The notes beneath the pieces were generated by a model. That model saw nothing but the letters and a program-made list of their open reading frames with translations, did no database searches and was not told the origin of the DNA. Made by a program: the position numbers and the translations under genes. DNA of 64,000 nt, from NCBI GenBank assembly GCA_963576735.1, contig OY755172.1:434001-498000 (forward strand), written 5' to 3'. This DNA is from Bedellia somnulentella (Eukaryota; Arthropoda; Insecta; Lepidoptera; Bedelliidae). Shown piece by piece: positions 32,703 through 40,829 of the stretch (positions within the stretch are counted from its first letter, which is position 1; each line of letters starts with the position of its first letter).

Positions 32703-33769
32703 TTTTTGCCTTGTATTTTTATATATATGTCAGACAGTTATGACTTAAGAAATGACACATTAGTACATCCTCGCATTTGGATTAGAACCCACGTATCAGT
32801 GTATACGAAGTGAAATTTTATTCGGGAGTATTTCCCCACTTCCCGTAACCCGCACCGCTATATTCATGCGCGCGCAACTTTTTGGACGGTGTTAGACTAC
32901 TTAGATAAAATTTAACAAAAAAAAAATGATTTTCATAAATTTTTATATTGAATACTGGAAATAAAAGCGTTTATTAATAAGCAAAGATACATCATAGAAA
33001 TATTTTTTTTTAAAAAACGTTTCCACTACAAAATATATTAATGAAAGTGATAATTTATTATATACGTAGGTCACCCTATAATTTTTATTTAGTTGAGAAC
33101 TAACTGACAATGACAGGCCGAAATTTCAAAATGGCGACAGTAGTACCAGTAGTCTCCGCCGGCCAAGAAAAGATTGTGGATCTGTATATGCACTTTTCGT
33201 TTTATTTTTTTTATCTGTAAGTTGTACAAAAGCGAGACTTATTGTTATAATTATTTTAAGACAAAAACACCACTAGTATATTTCGCCAATTTCTTTATTT
33301 TCGTACAAGAGTTTTAAGGAACTTTTGTACGGCATATTTGAACTTTGAAAGTCATAGTTTATTAGTTAACTAATTGGAGCGAAGCTCCATTTACCCCCGA
33401 CTTTTGCATTTCGTTGTGATCGTACTCCTCCCAAACGGCTCAACTCAGAACCCTGAAATTTTGCACGGTGGTCAAGGACTATGTCTAGATGGTTTATGTC
33501 AATTATGATAAAAATCGTATGTACCACGGAGGAATAATCACCATTAAAAAATAACAATGTAAGTCTATGGAAAAATTACGTAAACAATGCCAGCGAGTGA
33601 AAACAGATTTTTTCATATTCGATCGTCCCAAAGTCACGTCCGTTTGCGCTCTGACACTTGGTGATTTTTCGAACTTGAACGCTAATAATTTGAATCTTTT
33701 TGTTCATGAAAACCTCGTGTGGGGATTATTACTAATAAATAAAGAATAAATAAAGGAAAGAAAAATTTC
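32703..33769. other. Unassigned DNA, partly body of the tRNA-like repeat
   Basis: 33159-33185 matches 23632-23658 in inverted orientation. About 33690-33769 (CCTCGTGTGGGGATTATTAC ... AAAGGAAAGAAAAATTTC) is shared with the reverse complement of 39845-39920, so it belongs to the same repeat as the tRNA-like unit that follows. Confidence 0.5.
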
Positions 33770-33840
33770 GACACAGGCGGGGATCGAACCCGCGACCTCG
33801 GGTAAACGCCCCGACGCTCTGCCAATTGAGCTACCGTGTC
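33770..33840 (-). repeat. tRNA-like unit (tRNA-derived repeat or tRNA pseudogene)
   Basis: Folds as a cloverleaf on the minus strand: 7-bp acceptor stem GACACGG/CTGTGTC (one G-U), D stem GCTC/GAGC, anticodon stem TCGGG/CCCGA with loop GCGTTTA, and T arm GCGGG-TTCGATC-CCCGC. Position 33 is C instead of U and the variable loop has 4 nt, so a working tRNA (the anticodon would read GTT) is unlikely. Conserved flanks shared with the unit at 39674-39746 mark it as part of a dispersed repeat. Confidence 0.65.
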
Positions 33841-33967
33841 AATTGGCTGCCAGTGCGAAATTCTTCTATCCTTTATTTCTTTTACACGTTTAAGTAGTGT
33901 TTGCGTTTCCTACCTCCGAATTTTTACTAATTCGGAAGGCCATTTGTCCATCTTTTCAGATAAAATG

Positions 33968-34459
33968 CAAAAATTTATAATATGTTAACTAAAAAACTTC
34001 GCAGACAAAAGGATTGATATCTGAATGGTTGCCAAGCACTGCAGATAATTCTGAAATACAAAGTAGATAACAAGTTAAATTAAAGTTTTGATTTAACTTG
34101 GCTCGTTTCCACATACGAGTTATCATGATAATCAACTTATTCATATTCATATTCATATTCATATTTATTTATTGCTTCATGTGGTATACATATCTGGTAT
34201 ATATATATATATACTTATATATATATATATATATACTTATCTGCTAGGTACATTTTAATTTGATTTTGTGGTGAAAACTAGCCAAATTAAATCAAAACTT
34301 TAATTTAACTTGTTATCTACTTTGTATTTCAGGATTATCTGCAGTGCTTGGCAACCATTCAGATATCAATCCTTTTGTCTGCGAAGTTTTTTAGTTAACA
34401 TATTATAAATTTTTGTATTGTATTTGCTTGGCTAACATTTTTTACATTTAAATGTTTTT
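33968..34459. repeat. Foldback at the 3' end of Helitron copy 2, with expanded loop
   Basis: Same inverted repeat as 2263-2718, but the outer ~55 bp of the left arm are missing, and the loop has gained (TTCATA)n at ~34140-34170 and (TA)n at ~34197-34235. Confidence 0.88.
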
Positions 34460-34481
34460 GGTGGGATATCATTACTTTTTG

Positions 34482-35370
34482 TTAAGAAATAAGTTGGTAT
34501 TTTTTTGTTCTGCGTTTGATTTTATTTTTTGAACAATGATCTTCACCGTGTTGGATATTAGAAATATTTAGACGCATTGCCCATTCAGTATCTGTAACTT
34601 TTTTTACTCGTTTTCTGTTTATGTTTAAATGCGGCAAGTCAGGGCGGTATATTGTTCGAAGGCGATTATATTCTATTATGGAGCTTTCTTGTGCCTTAAT
34701 TTGATTGGGATCGAGGTTAATGAGATGTACTCCGTCGAGTGTTTTAACTCTAGAGAGCGCAACACAAGCCTGTCCTCTGCTAAATATCGAAGAGCCTATG
34801 TCGAGAAGAGCGCTGTCCAGACTAAGTCCTTGTGATTTGTGAATAGTGATTGCATAAGCTATGCAAATTGGAAATTGTTCCCGGTGAACGAATGCATTAT
34901 TTAATATCTGAAACTTTGTCTTTATACGTTCTAGCTCATATATAAAATGACTAAATTTTATTGTGATTTTACGTGCAGTATTATTTCTATCGACATCCCA
35001 ATGAATTTTTTCTATCACTCCTATTGACCCATTTACTAGACCTTTACTCACATAAATATTTCTGCGTAACATTACCCGTGCACCTATTTTTATTGTAATA
35101 ACATTTTCTAAACCAGCTGTTAATGATGAATCATCCTCGTGCTTTTTTAGAATTTCCTTCGCTCGCTTGTTTACAAACCGAGGACAGTCTATCTCATCAA
35201 TCGAATTTAATTTAATTTCCGGTTATTCCATACTATCCAACATTGCATTATTAAACTGATTACACATTTTTTTAGTTGGGAACAAACAAACAGTATTATT
35301 GGGCAGCAATTTAAAATAATTTATAATTTCTTTTAGCCGGTATTTTTGATTTTTGGAGGTTAATTTAAGA
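34482..35370 (-). pseudogene. Helitron Rep/helicase C-terminal fragment (PIF1-like)
   Basis: The open frame 34482-35072 encodes TIHKSQGLSLDSALLD, IFSRGQACVALSR and TLDGVHLINLDPNQ, motifs of superfamily-1 PIF1-like helicases as found at the C-terminus of Helitron Rep proteins. Upstream to ~35370 the frame continues as ITIKIGARVMLRRN and, after an in-frame stop near 35228, LLPNNTVCLFPTKKMCNQFN. Helitron helicase unwinds DNA during rolling-circle transposition. The Rep nuclease and the helicase Walker A part are missing, so this is a remnant. Confidence 0.85.
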
Positions 35371-35593
35371 AGTCTTTTAAGAACCTAAGCTTACCTAATT
35401 ACAACCTTACTTAAATTTAAATCAATTAAGCAAGAAAACAAACAAAAACAAATACCTACCTACCTTACTATCTATCTACTATTTCAATCAAACAAATCAA
35501 TGAATTTGGCAAAAGAAACAAACCTACAAACAACCCAATCTAAAAACAATCAGCAAGAAAAAAGCAGAATTTACAACACCGTTACCAGTATAG

Positions 35594-35650
35594 GTAGCAT
35601 GAGGCGTGTGAGAGCGCAGATGTCACGTGAGAAGTGAGGTACTGACAGAT
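35594..35650 (+). repeat. 57-bp terminal inverted repeat, left
   Basis: GTAGCATGAGGCGTGTGAGA ... GTGAGAAGTGAG ... ACTGACAGAT, which matches the reverse complement of 39093-39149 with a few differences. The pair brackets LINE-E. Confidence 0.8.
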
Positions 35651-35654
35651 GTTA

Positions 35655-38600
35655 AAATAAAATAAAATATAAAAAAATAAAATAATCATTTATTTCAAAA
35701 TAAAAAGATAAATCTTTGTTTTTTGAACGTCAAATTTTAACTTAATACTAAGTTTACTTCGGATTCGGAAGGTGTTTTGTTGAGAGAAGAACCCGTAAGA
35801 AACTCGTCAACACACATCTTTTTTTAACGTCCATTACAATTTTGGTGTTAGCCCGGAAACATCCTGCACAGAGCCCTGATGACACCAAGCCACTTCATCA
35901 TTAATGTAATCATTGACAATGTAATAGGCTTTCGAACTAAGATTTCTTTTAACTGCTGCTTTGAATTTTGTTTCTGTTAAATTTAAAATGTCCTCAGGTA
36001 TTTTATTATACATTTTTACGCATAACCCCATGAAAGATGTATTTACTTTTGACAATCTGTATTTTGGTACTGATATTTTATTGTTGTCTCTCAGGTTTCG
36101 AATATGTCTGTCACAATTTTTCACAAAAGAGGCCTGATTCTTTCTTACATACATAATATTTTCATAAATATATTGACATGGCAGTGTCATTATATTTATT
36201 GTTTTAAACAATTCCCTCAGGGAATCTCGGGATCTCAAATTGTATATAGCTCTTATTGCTCTCTTTTGGAGAATAAATATGGAACCAACATCAGCTGCTC
36301 TGCCCCAGAGTAAAATACCGTAAGACATTACACTATGAAAATAGCTGTAATAAACTAATCGAGCTGTCTGTACATCTGTCAAATGTCTTATTTTCCTAAC
36401 GGCATATGCAGCACTACTTAGCCTGCCAGCTAGTGAGCTAATGTGGGGTCCCCATTGGAGCTTGGAGTCCAGAGTTATCCCTAAGAAAACTGTGTTATCC
36501 GAAAATACTAACTTTTCATTATTTAAAATTATTTCGTTATCAACGCACCTAACATTAGGTAATACAAATTTAATGCATTTGGTTTTTTTACCATTCAGTA
36601 CAAGATTATTGGAAGCAAACCATGTTTGAATCTGTAAAACCGTGTTATTCACCTCGTCAATATTCTGATTATTTCTTTCAACGTCAAATACTAAAGAAGT
36701 ATCATCAGCAAATAACACTATCTCGGACATTTTCTCGACCATGAACGGCAAATCATTAATATAAACTAAAAATAAAAATGGGCCCAAAATAGAACCCTGC
36801 GGAACACCCATTTTTACATGAGTTCCAGGTGATATTGCATTATTGATTTGCACTTTCTGTATCCGATCCGAAAAGTAAGACTTTATTAATTTAAGTGCGT
36901 CACCTTGTATGCCATAATGTTCTAATTTAATAAAAAGGATTTCATGATCTGCACAATCAAATGCCTTCGTAAGATCGCAAAACAAACCAATAGCATCATT
37001 TTTGCGTTCCCACGAATCAAAAATGTGTTTCATTAAGGCAACGCCTGCATCGGTGGTAGAGCGGCCCTTCGTAAAGCCAAATTGTTTTGGATGAAACAAT
37101 TTGTTTGAAGCGAAATGCAAAAGCATTTGATTGAACATTAGTTTTTCGAATATTTTACTTAAAACTGGCAGAATTGATATGGGTCTATAACCATCAGGAC
37201 TAATTTTATCTCCTCCGGATTTAAGAAGTGGTACAATTTTACTATGCTTCATGAGATTTGGAAAGATTTTATTTCTTATACATTCATTAAATATATCTGC
37301 TAAATATGGAGCCAAAGTTACAATAAAATTATGGCAAACTTTCACTGACATACCCCAAATGTCTTCAGAACTTTTTAGTTTAAATGATTTAAAACATTTT
37401 TCGATATCTGTAGGGCTGACATCTTTAAAACAAAACAAAGTTTCGCACCTATCAACATTTTGTTGTAACAAGTGTTGAGCTTTTATAACCGATGTGTTTA
37501 AATATTCAGTTGTTTTTGATGGTATGTCAGTAAAATATTTTTCAAAAATACAAGCGATTTCCTCATTAGAGGTAGTCAGACCTTTATCAGATCGAACACA
37601 GAACTCCTGATTACATGGTTTACCTCGGCCTGTTTGGGTGTTGATAATATTCCACACTGTTTTAACTTTATTATCGGATGTTCGGATACGTCGGCTTAGG
37701 TATCTGGCTTTAGCCTCTTTACATACTTTATTAAATATTTTTGAGTATTTTTTTACATATTCACTCAATTCATTATTATTACTATAAGCTTTTTGATCAT
37801 ATAAATCGAAGAGTTTTTCTCTTGATCTATAAATACTTGGTGTTGCCCACTCACAAAACTTAAATTTACTGGTAATAGTTACATTTTTTACATTAAAAAT
37901 TTCATTAAACTCATTTATCAGAACATTATAAAAGATATCATAGCTAGTATTTGAGTTTTTATTAATTGTACATGTGGGCAACTTAGAGCTTATTATATTT
38001 ATATATTTTTCTACTTTACTGGCAGTAATATGCCTTTTTTTAATAACAATTTTTGGTTCTGGTATCTCTAGAGGAAAGCTAACAAAAAGGCCGCTGTGAT
38101 CAGACTTTAGTTTATTTATAACACTTTTACTTGAAAAATCTGCATTAGTAAATACATTATCTAAGCATGTTTTGATTCTAGTCGGTTCCAAGAATAAATT
38201 TTCTAAATTGAACGATTGGAATAAACTCATCAATCGTGTTTTAAGATGACTGTCTTGTAGGAGATCCACATTGAAGTCTCCACATATTATTATACGTTTT
38301 TTATTCCTGAAAACTTTGCCTAATACATCTTCCATTACATTTTCGAATTTATCATAATTTTGGTTATAAGGGGGTCGATACACACATATTAAGAAATAGT
38401 TTTTTAACTCTATGCAGGATAATTCCACGACTTGCTCAACGCTTAACTGTACAATATCATTACGAATTTTTGATTTAATATTATTTTTTAAAAATATAGC
38501 GGAGCCACCACAGGCTTTAGAATTGCGGCAGTAGTTGCTAGCTAAATAATAGTTTTCAAAACCAAATATGAGTTCGCAATTCTTAAGCCAGTGTTCAGTA

Positions 38601-39060
38601 ACACATAAACAATCTATTTCATATTTTTCCAAAAATAATTCTATTTCTAATTCTTTACAAGAAAACCCCTGAGTATTTTGACATACAAGTTTAAACTGGG
38701 AGACTCCTTGTAAAGTATTCTTTTTAGTTAAATTGCCAGAAGAACCTCCTTCCTTGTTTACAATATTGATATTAGGTGACGACTTAAGGACGACAGGAGG
38801 CTCTTCCATTGTCACTCTTAAAAGTTTAAATTATGGCTTCCACCATCGCATACTAGAAGTAAGTTTCCCCTTATATTAAATATATGGGGGTCAGATATAT
38901 TATATGCTAATAATTTAGCAATGTTCCGCTTTTGATTTAAGGGTATGTATACAGTACCCAGTCGAGAATTTGAATAAGGTAAAAACTTATTCAAATCCAA
39001 ACAAAATAAATTGTCGCTTTGACAACATGTCACGTGACATATTAGATTATTCATAATATG
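35655..39060 (-). mobile_element. LINE-E, CR1/Jockey-type LINE with intact ORF2
   Basis: The 993-codon ORF lies on the minus strand. A 3' UTR (35833 down to ~35655) ends in an AT-rich tail (TTTTATTTTATTTTAAC on the minus strand). A short upstream frame (38818-39093) may be 5' UTR or the end of ORF1. Its 3' UTR shares TTGACGTTC and ACACCTTCCGAA-type phrases with LINE-D. The copy lies between 57-bp inverted repeats, apparently inserted into another repeat there. Confidence 0.8.
35834..38815 (-). CDS. LINE-E ORF2: AP endonuclease plus reverse transcriptase
   Basis: Multifunctional protein that nicks chromosomal DNA and copies its own RNA there. Endonuclease (about 40-250): CQNTQGF, CVTEHWL with the catalytic Glu, YRPPYNQN, CGDFNVDLL and KSDHSGLF. 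Reverse transcriptase (about 480-760): PDGYRPISILPVLSKIFEKL, FGFTKGRSTTDAG, LFCDLTKAFDCADHE, MGVPQGSILGPFLFLVYIND and the FADD box VLFADDTSLVF. A C-terminal region with QKRAIRAIYNLRSRDSLRE follows. The 993 residues match a full ORF2 of the CR1/Jockey group. No frameshift or stop, so it may encode an active enzyme. A stretch before the endonuclease (first ~35 residues) is poorly recognised. Confidence 0.92.
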   Translation of the reverse strand: MTMEEPPVVLKSSPNINIVNKEGGSSGNLTKKNTLQGVSQFKLVCQNTQGFSCKELEIELFLEKYEIDCLCVTEHWLKNCELIFGFENYYLASNYCRNSKACGGSAIFLKNNIKSKIRNDIVQLSVEQVVELSCIELKNYFLICVYRPPYNQNYDKFENVMEDVLGKVFRNKKRIIICGDFNVDLLQDSHLKTRLMSLFQSFNLENLFLEPTRIKTCLDNVFTNADFSSKSVINKLKSDHSGLFVSFPLEIPEPKIVIKKRHITASKVEKYINIISSKLPTCTINKNSNTSYDIFYNVLINEFNEIFNVKNVTITSKFKFCEWATPSIYRSREKLFDLYDQKAYSNNNELSEYVKKYSKIFNKVCKEAKARYLSRRIRTSDNKVKTVWNIINTQTGRGKPCNQEFCVRSDKGLTTSNEEIACIFEKYFTDIPSKTTEYLNTSVIKAQHLLQQNVDRCETLFCFKDVSPTDIEKCFKSFKLKSSEDIWGMSVKVCHNFIVTLAPYLADIFNECIRNKIFPNLMKHSKIVPLLKSGGDKISPDGYRPISILPVLSKIFEKLMFNQMLLHFASNKLFHPKQFGFTKGRSTTDAGVALMKHIFDSWERKNDAIGLFCDLTKAFDCADHEILFIKLEHYGIQGDALKLIKSYFSDRIQKVQINNAISPGTHVKMGVPQGSILGPFLFLVYINDLPFMVEKMSEIVLFADDTSLVFDVERNNQNIDEVNNTVLQIQTWFASNNLVLNGKKTKCIKFVLPNVRCVDNEIILNNEKLVFSDNTVFLGITLDSKLQWGPHISSLAGRLSSAAYAVRKIRHLTDVQTARLVYYSYFHSVMSYGILLWGRAADVGSIFILQKRAIRAIYNLRSRDSLRELFKTINIMTLPCQYIYENIMYVRKNQASFVKNCDRHIRNLRDNNKISVPKYRLSKVNTSFMGLCVKMYNKIPEDILNLTETKFKAAVKRNLSSKAYYIVNDYINDEVAWCHQGSVQDVSGLTPKL

Positions 39061-39092
39061 AATATTGTCATTCTGAATCTGTTGTATGAACA

Positions 39093-39149
39093 ATCTGTCA
39101 GTTTCTCACTTCTCACGCGACATACACGCTCTCACACGCCTCATGCTAC
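39093..39149 (-). repeat. 57-bp terminal inverted repeat, right
   Basis: ATCTGTCAGTTTCTCACTTC ... CTCACACGCCTCATGCTAC, reverse complement of 35594-35650. CAG follows at 39155-39157 and also precedes the left repeat (35586-35588), a possible 3-bp duplication. Confidence 0.78.
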
Positions 39150-39627
39150 GGGGGCAGCTGTAACTCATACGACGACGAAGCATAAAACTCAACCTTATAG
39201 GCGGGATTTCGCTAGACAACCGAACAGCATGCGGTCGCTCGCGCGTATGAGCGCGGCTGGCGCTCGCTTTGGTACGTTACGTTCGCAGATCCCGTCATGG
39301 ACCGCTCCTGCCCCTCACCCCGCGCGTATTGCCCACTATATGATTTCTATACAAAATGTTCTTGTTAGGGAAATATTGAAAAATCTTAAAAATTCTCCGT
39401 TTTCAGATTTTTTCCTTTGTTAATATTTGATCACCGACCTGGATGCCGAATTTCAACTTCCTGGGATATCTGGAAGTGGGTTAGGTTTTTGATCTATATG
39501 TCAGTGAGTCACTAAAAAAAATCGCGATTTTTGGACGTTTATATCTTATTAACCCTTTGTTATGTATTTATGGAAATTGGGCTACTAGTTTGCATCCTTG
39601 ATATCAACAAATGAGCCAAATTTGGTT
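39150..39627. other. Unassigned DNA, GC-rich then AT-rich
   Basis: 39220-39330 is GC-rich (GCATGCGGTCGCTCGCGCG), while the following part has no ORF of interest. No function assigned. Confidence 0.4.
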
Positions 39628-39899
39628 GGTTTATTCATAAATAAAAGATGTTATTAAAGGAAAGAAAAGTTTCGACACTGGCGGGGTTCGAACCCGCGAC
39701 CTTCGGGTATACACCCCCGTCGCTCTGCCAACTGAGCTACAGTGTCAGTTGGCATCCAGCGCGAAATTTCTCTATCCTTTGTTTCTTTTTTTTACACGTT
39801 CAAGTAGTGTGGGGGCGTATACCCGAAGGTCGCGGGTTCGAACCCCGCCAGTGTCGAAACTTTTCTTTCCTTTAATAACATATTTTATTTATGAGTAAT
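39628..39899. repeat. Foldback built from a tRNA-like repeat
   Basis: 39628-39718 and 39811-39899 are reverse complements over about 88-90 bp with about four mismatches, separated by ~92 bp. Each arm contains the 3' half of the tRNA-like unit (T arm CGCGGGTTCGAACCCCGC and acceptor 3' strand) plus the shared flank TTTCTTTCCTTTAATAACAT. Only the left arm continues into a complete tRNA-like unit (39674-39746). Confidence 0.85.
39674..39746 (-). repeat. tRNA-like unit, second copy
   Basis: On the minus strand, acceptor stem GACACTG/CAGTGTC pairs perfectly, and the D arm GCTC/GAGC and T arm GCGGG-TTCGAAC-CCCGC are canonical. The anticodon arm is irregular (CGGG/CCCG with an 8-nt loop), so it is not a convincing functional tRNA. 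Flanks are shared with 33770-33840. Confidence 0.65.
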
Positions 39900-40167
39900 A
39901 ATCCCCACATGAGGAATTCATGTCAGAAAACATTAAATTGGTTGGTTTATGTTGATTAGATTTTGAGTTATGATGGTGTAAAAAGTCGCTCCAAATGGTT
40001 CGTGTAATATACACATACGGTGCGCGCTCGCCGCCTTGGCTTGGCTTGACGCACTGCCGTGCGTCTTGATAAGTGAATTTAGGCAGGTAATATTGTGCTG
40101 GTATCAGAATTTTTTTTTAAAGAATACGCTTTAATAAAGTATTTTAAATAAGTAAATTACTTATTAT
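39900..40167. other. Unassigned DNA
   Basis: 39900-39925 still belongs to the tRNA-like repeat flank. The rest has no gene. Confidence 0.4.
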
Positions 40168-40251
40168 TGCTGTGTAGTGTCGGCTTAGAATAGCACTACC
40201 CTATTTCTATCCTTCGGTGTACGTAAGAGGCGACTAAGGATATTGGGGCTT
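40168..40251 (+). repeat. REP-A, left part of a copy split by LINE-B
   Basis: GCTGTGTAGTGTCGGCTTAG ... GAGGCGACTAAGGATATTGG. It resumes at 47870. ATATTGGGGCTT (40240-40251 and 47870-47881) is the 12-bp target duplication of LINE-B. Confidence 0.92.
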
Positions 40252-40541
40252 GTTGTTGTTGTCGTCCTATGGCACCCCACTGGTGCACAGGGCCTGCACA
40301 AGCTCCCGCCACGCCTTCCTGTCTGCTGCGACTTCCCTGGCCGCACTCCAACTCAGTCCCGCCGCTCGCAGCTCGCTCTCCACGCTCCGGCGCCAAGTGT
40401 GTACGGGACGGCCGCGGGCTCGCTTGCCGTCCGGTGGTTTCCACTCGAATGCGATGCTGGCGTTTGTGGTCCCTCTTCGAAATGTGTGCCCCATCCACCT
40501 CCATTTTCTCAGTGCGATGTCAGATCGTAGTGATGGCACGA
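40252..40541 (-). pseudogene. LINE-B ORF, C-terminal end beyond the copia insertion
   Basis: Minus-strand frame with IALRKWRWMGHTFRRG, GKRARGRPVHTWRRSVESEL and ADRKAWRELVQAL, the conserved end of RTE-like polyproteins. It is separated from the rest of its ORF (45038-47769) by the copia element; the LTR contributes the first ~20 residues of the open frame. Confidence 0.85.
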
Positions 40542-40704
40542 TGTTGGTAGCAATGTAATACTTTTCTATTTTTATGTGTTGGTAACACTGTTCTTCCATA
40601 TCCGCTATACTGTCATGGCCAATATTGCTTCGCTGTGTTAGAACTTATAATTAATTCAATAAAAGTCAGCTACAAGAGTATACGATTGTTTTACTTATAT
40701 ATCA
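40542..40704 (+). repeat. copia 5' LTR
   Basis: About 163 bp, identical by eye to 44870-45032, an indication of recent insertion. Confidence 0.9.
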
Positions 40705-40722
40705 AAAGGTTATGGGCCCAGG
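40705..40722 (+). promoter_or_regulatory. copia primer-binding site
   Basis: AAAGGTTATGGGCCCAGG directly after the LTR resembles the site by which copia pairs with a cleaved initiator tRNA-Met. Confidence 0.7.
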
Positions 40723-40829
40723 CACATAATTCTAGAAGAAGTAAAACAATCAAAACTGTTTTTCGTCGAAAAGTGAAGATCGTGTGGTTGAGGTTAGAAA
40801 CCGGCACGCGGGAAGAAAAAAAATAAAAC

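Larger units (their letters stand above)
33968..35588 (-). mobile_element. Helitron-like element, copy 2
   Basis: Same element as copy 1 (2263-3932). It reads on the minus strand from the shared boundary CTGGTAACGGTGTTG at 35588, through a non-coding 5' part, the helicase remnant (35370-34482) and the 3' foldback (33968-34459). Here the SINE-B insertion is absent, so about 265 bp lost from copy 1 are present (35200-35463). Confidence 0.8.

Noticed and set aside
33770..33840. Functional tRNA-Asn(GTT) gene
   Set aside because: C instead of U at position 33, short variable loop, and flanks shared with another copy point to a repeat.
40196..40600. Several overlapping open frames on both strands in the GC-rich stretch
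   Set aside because: They are shadow frames of the LINE-B C-terminus on the minus strand, which alone shows conserved motifs.
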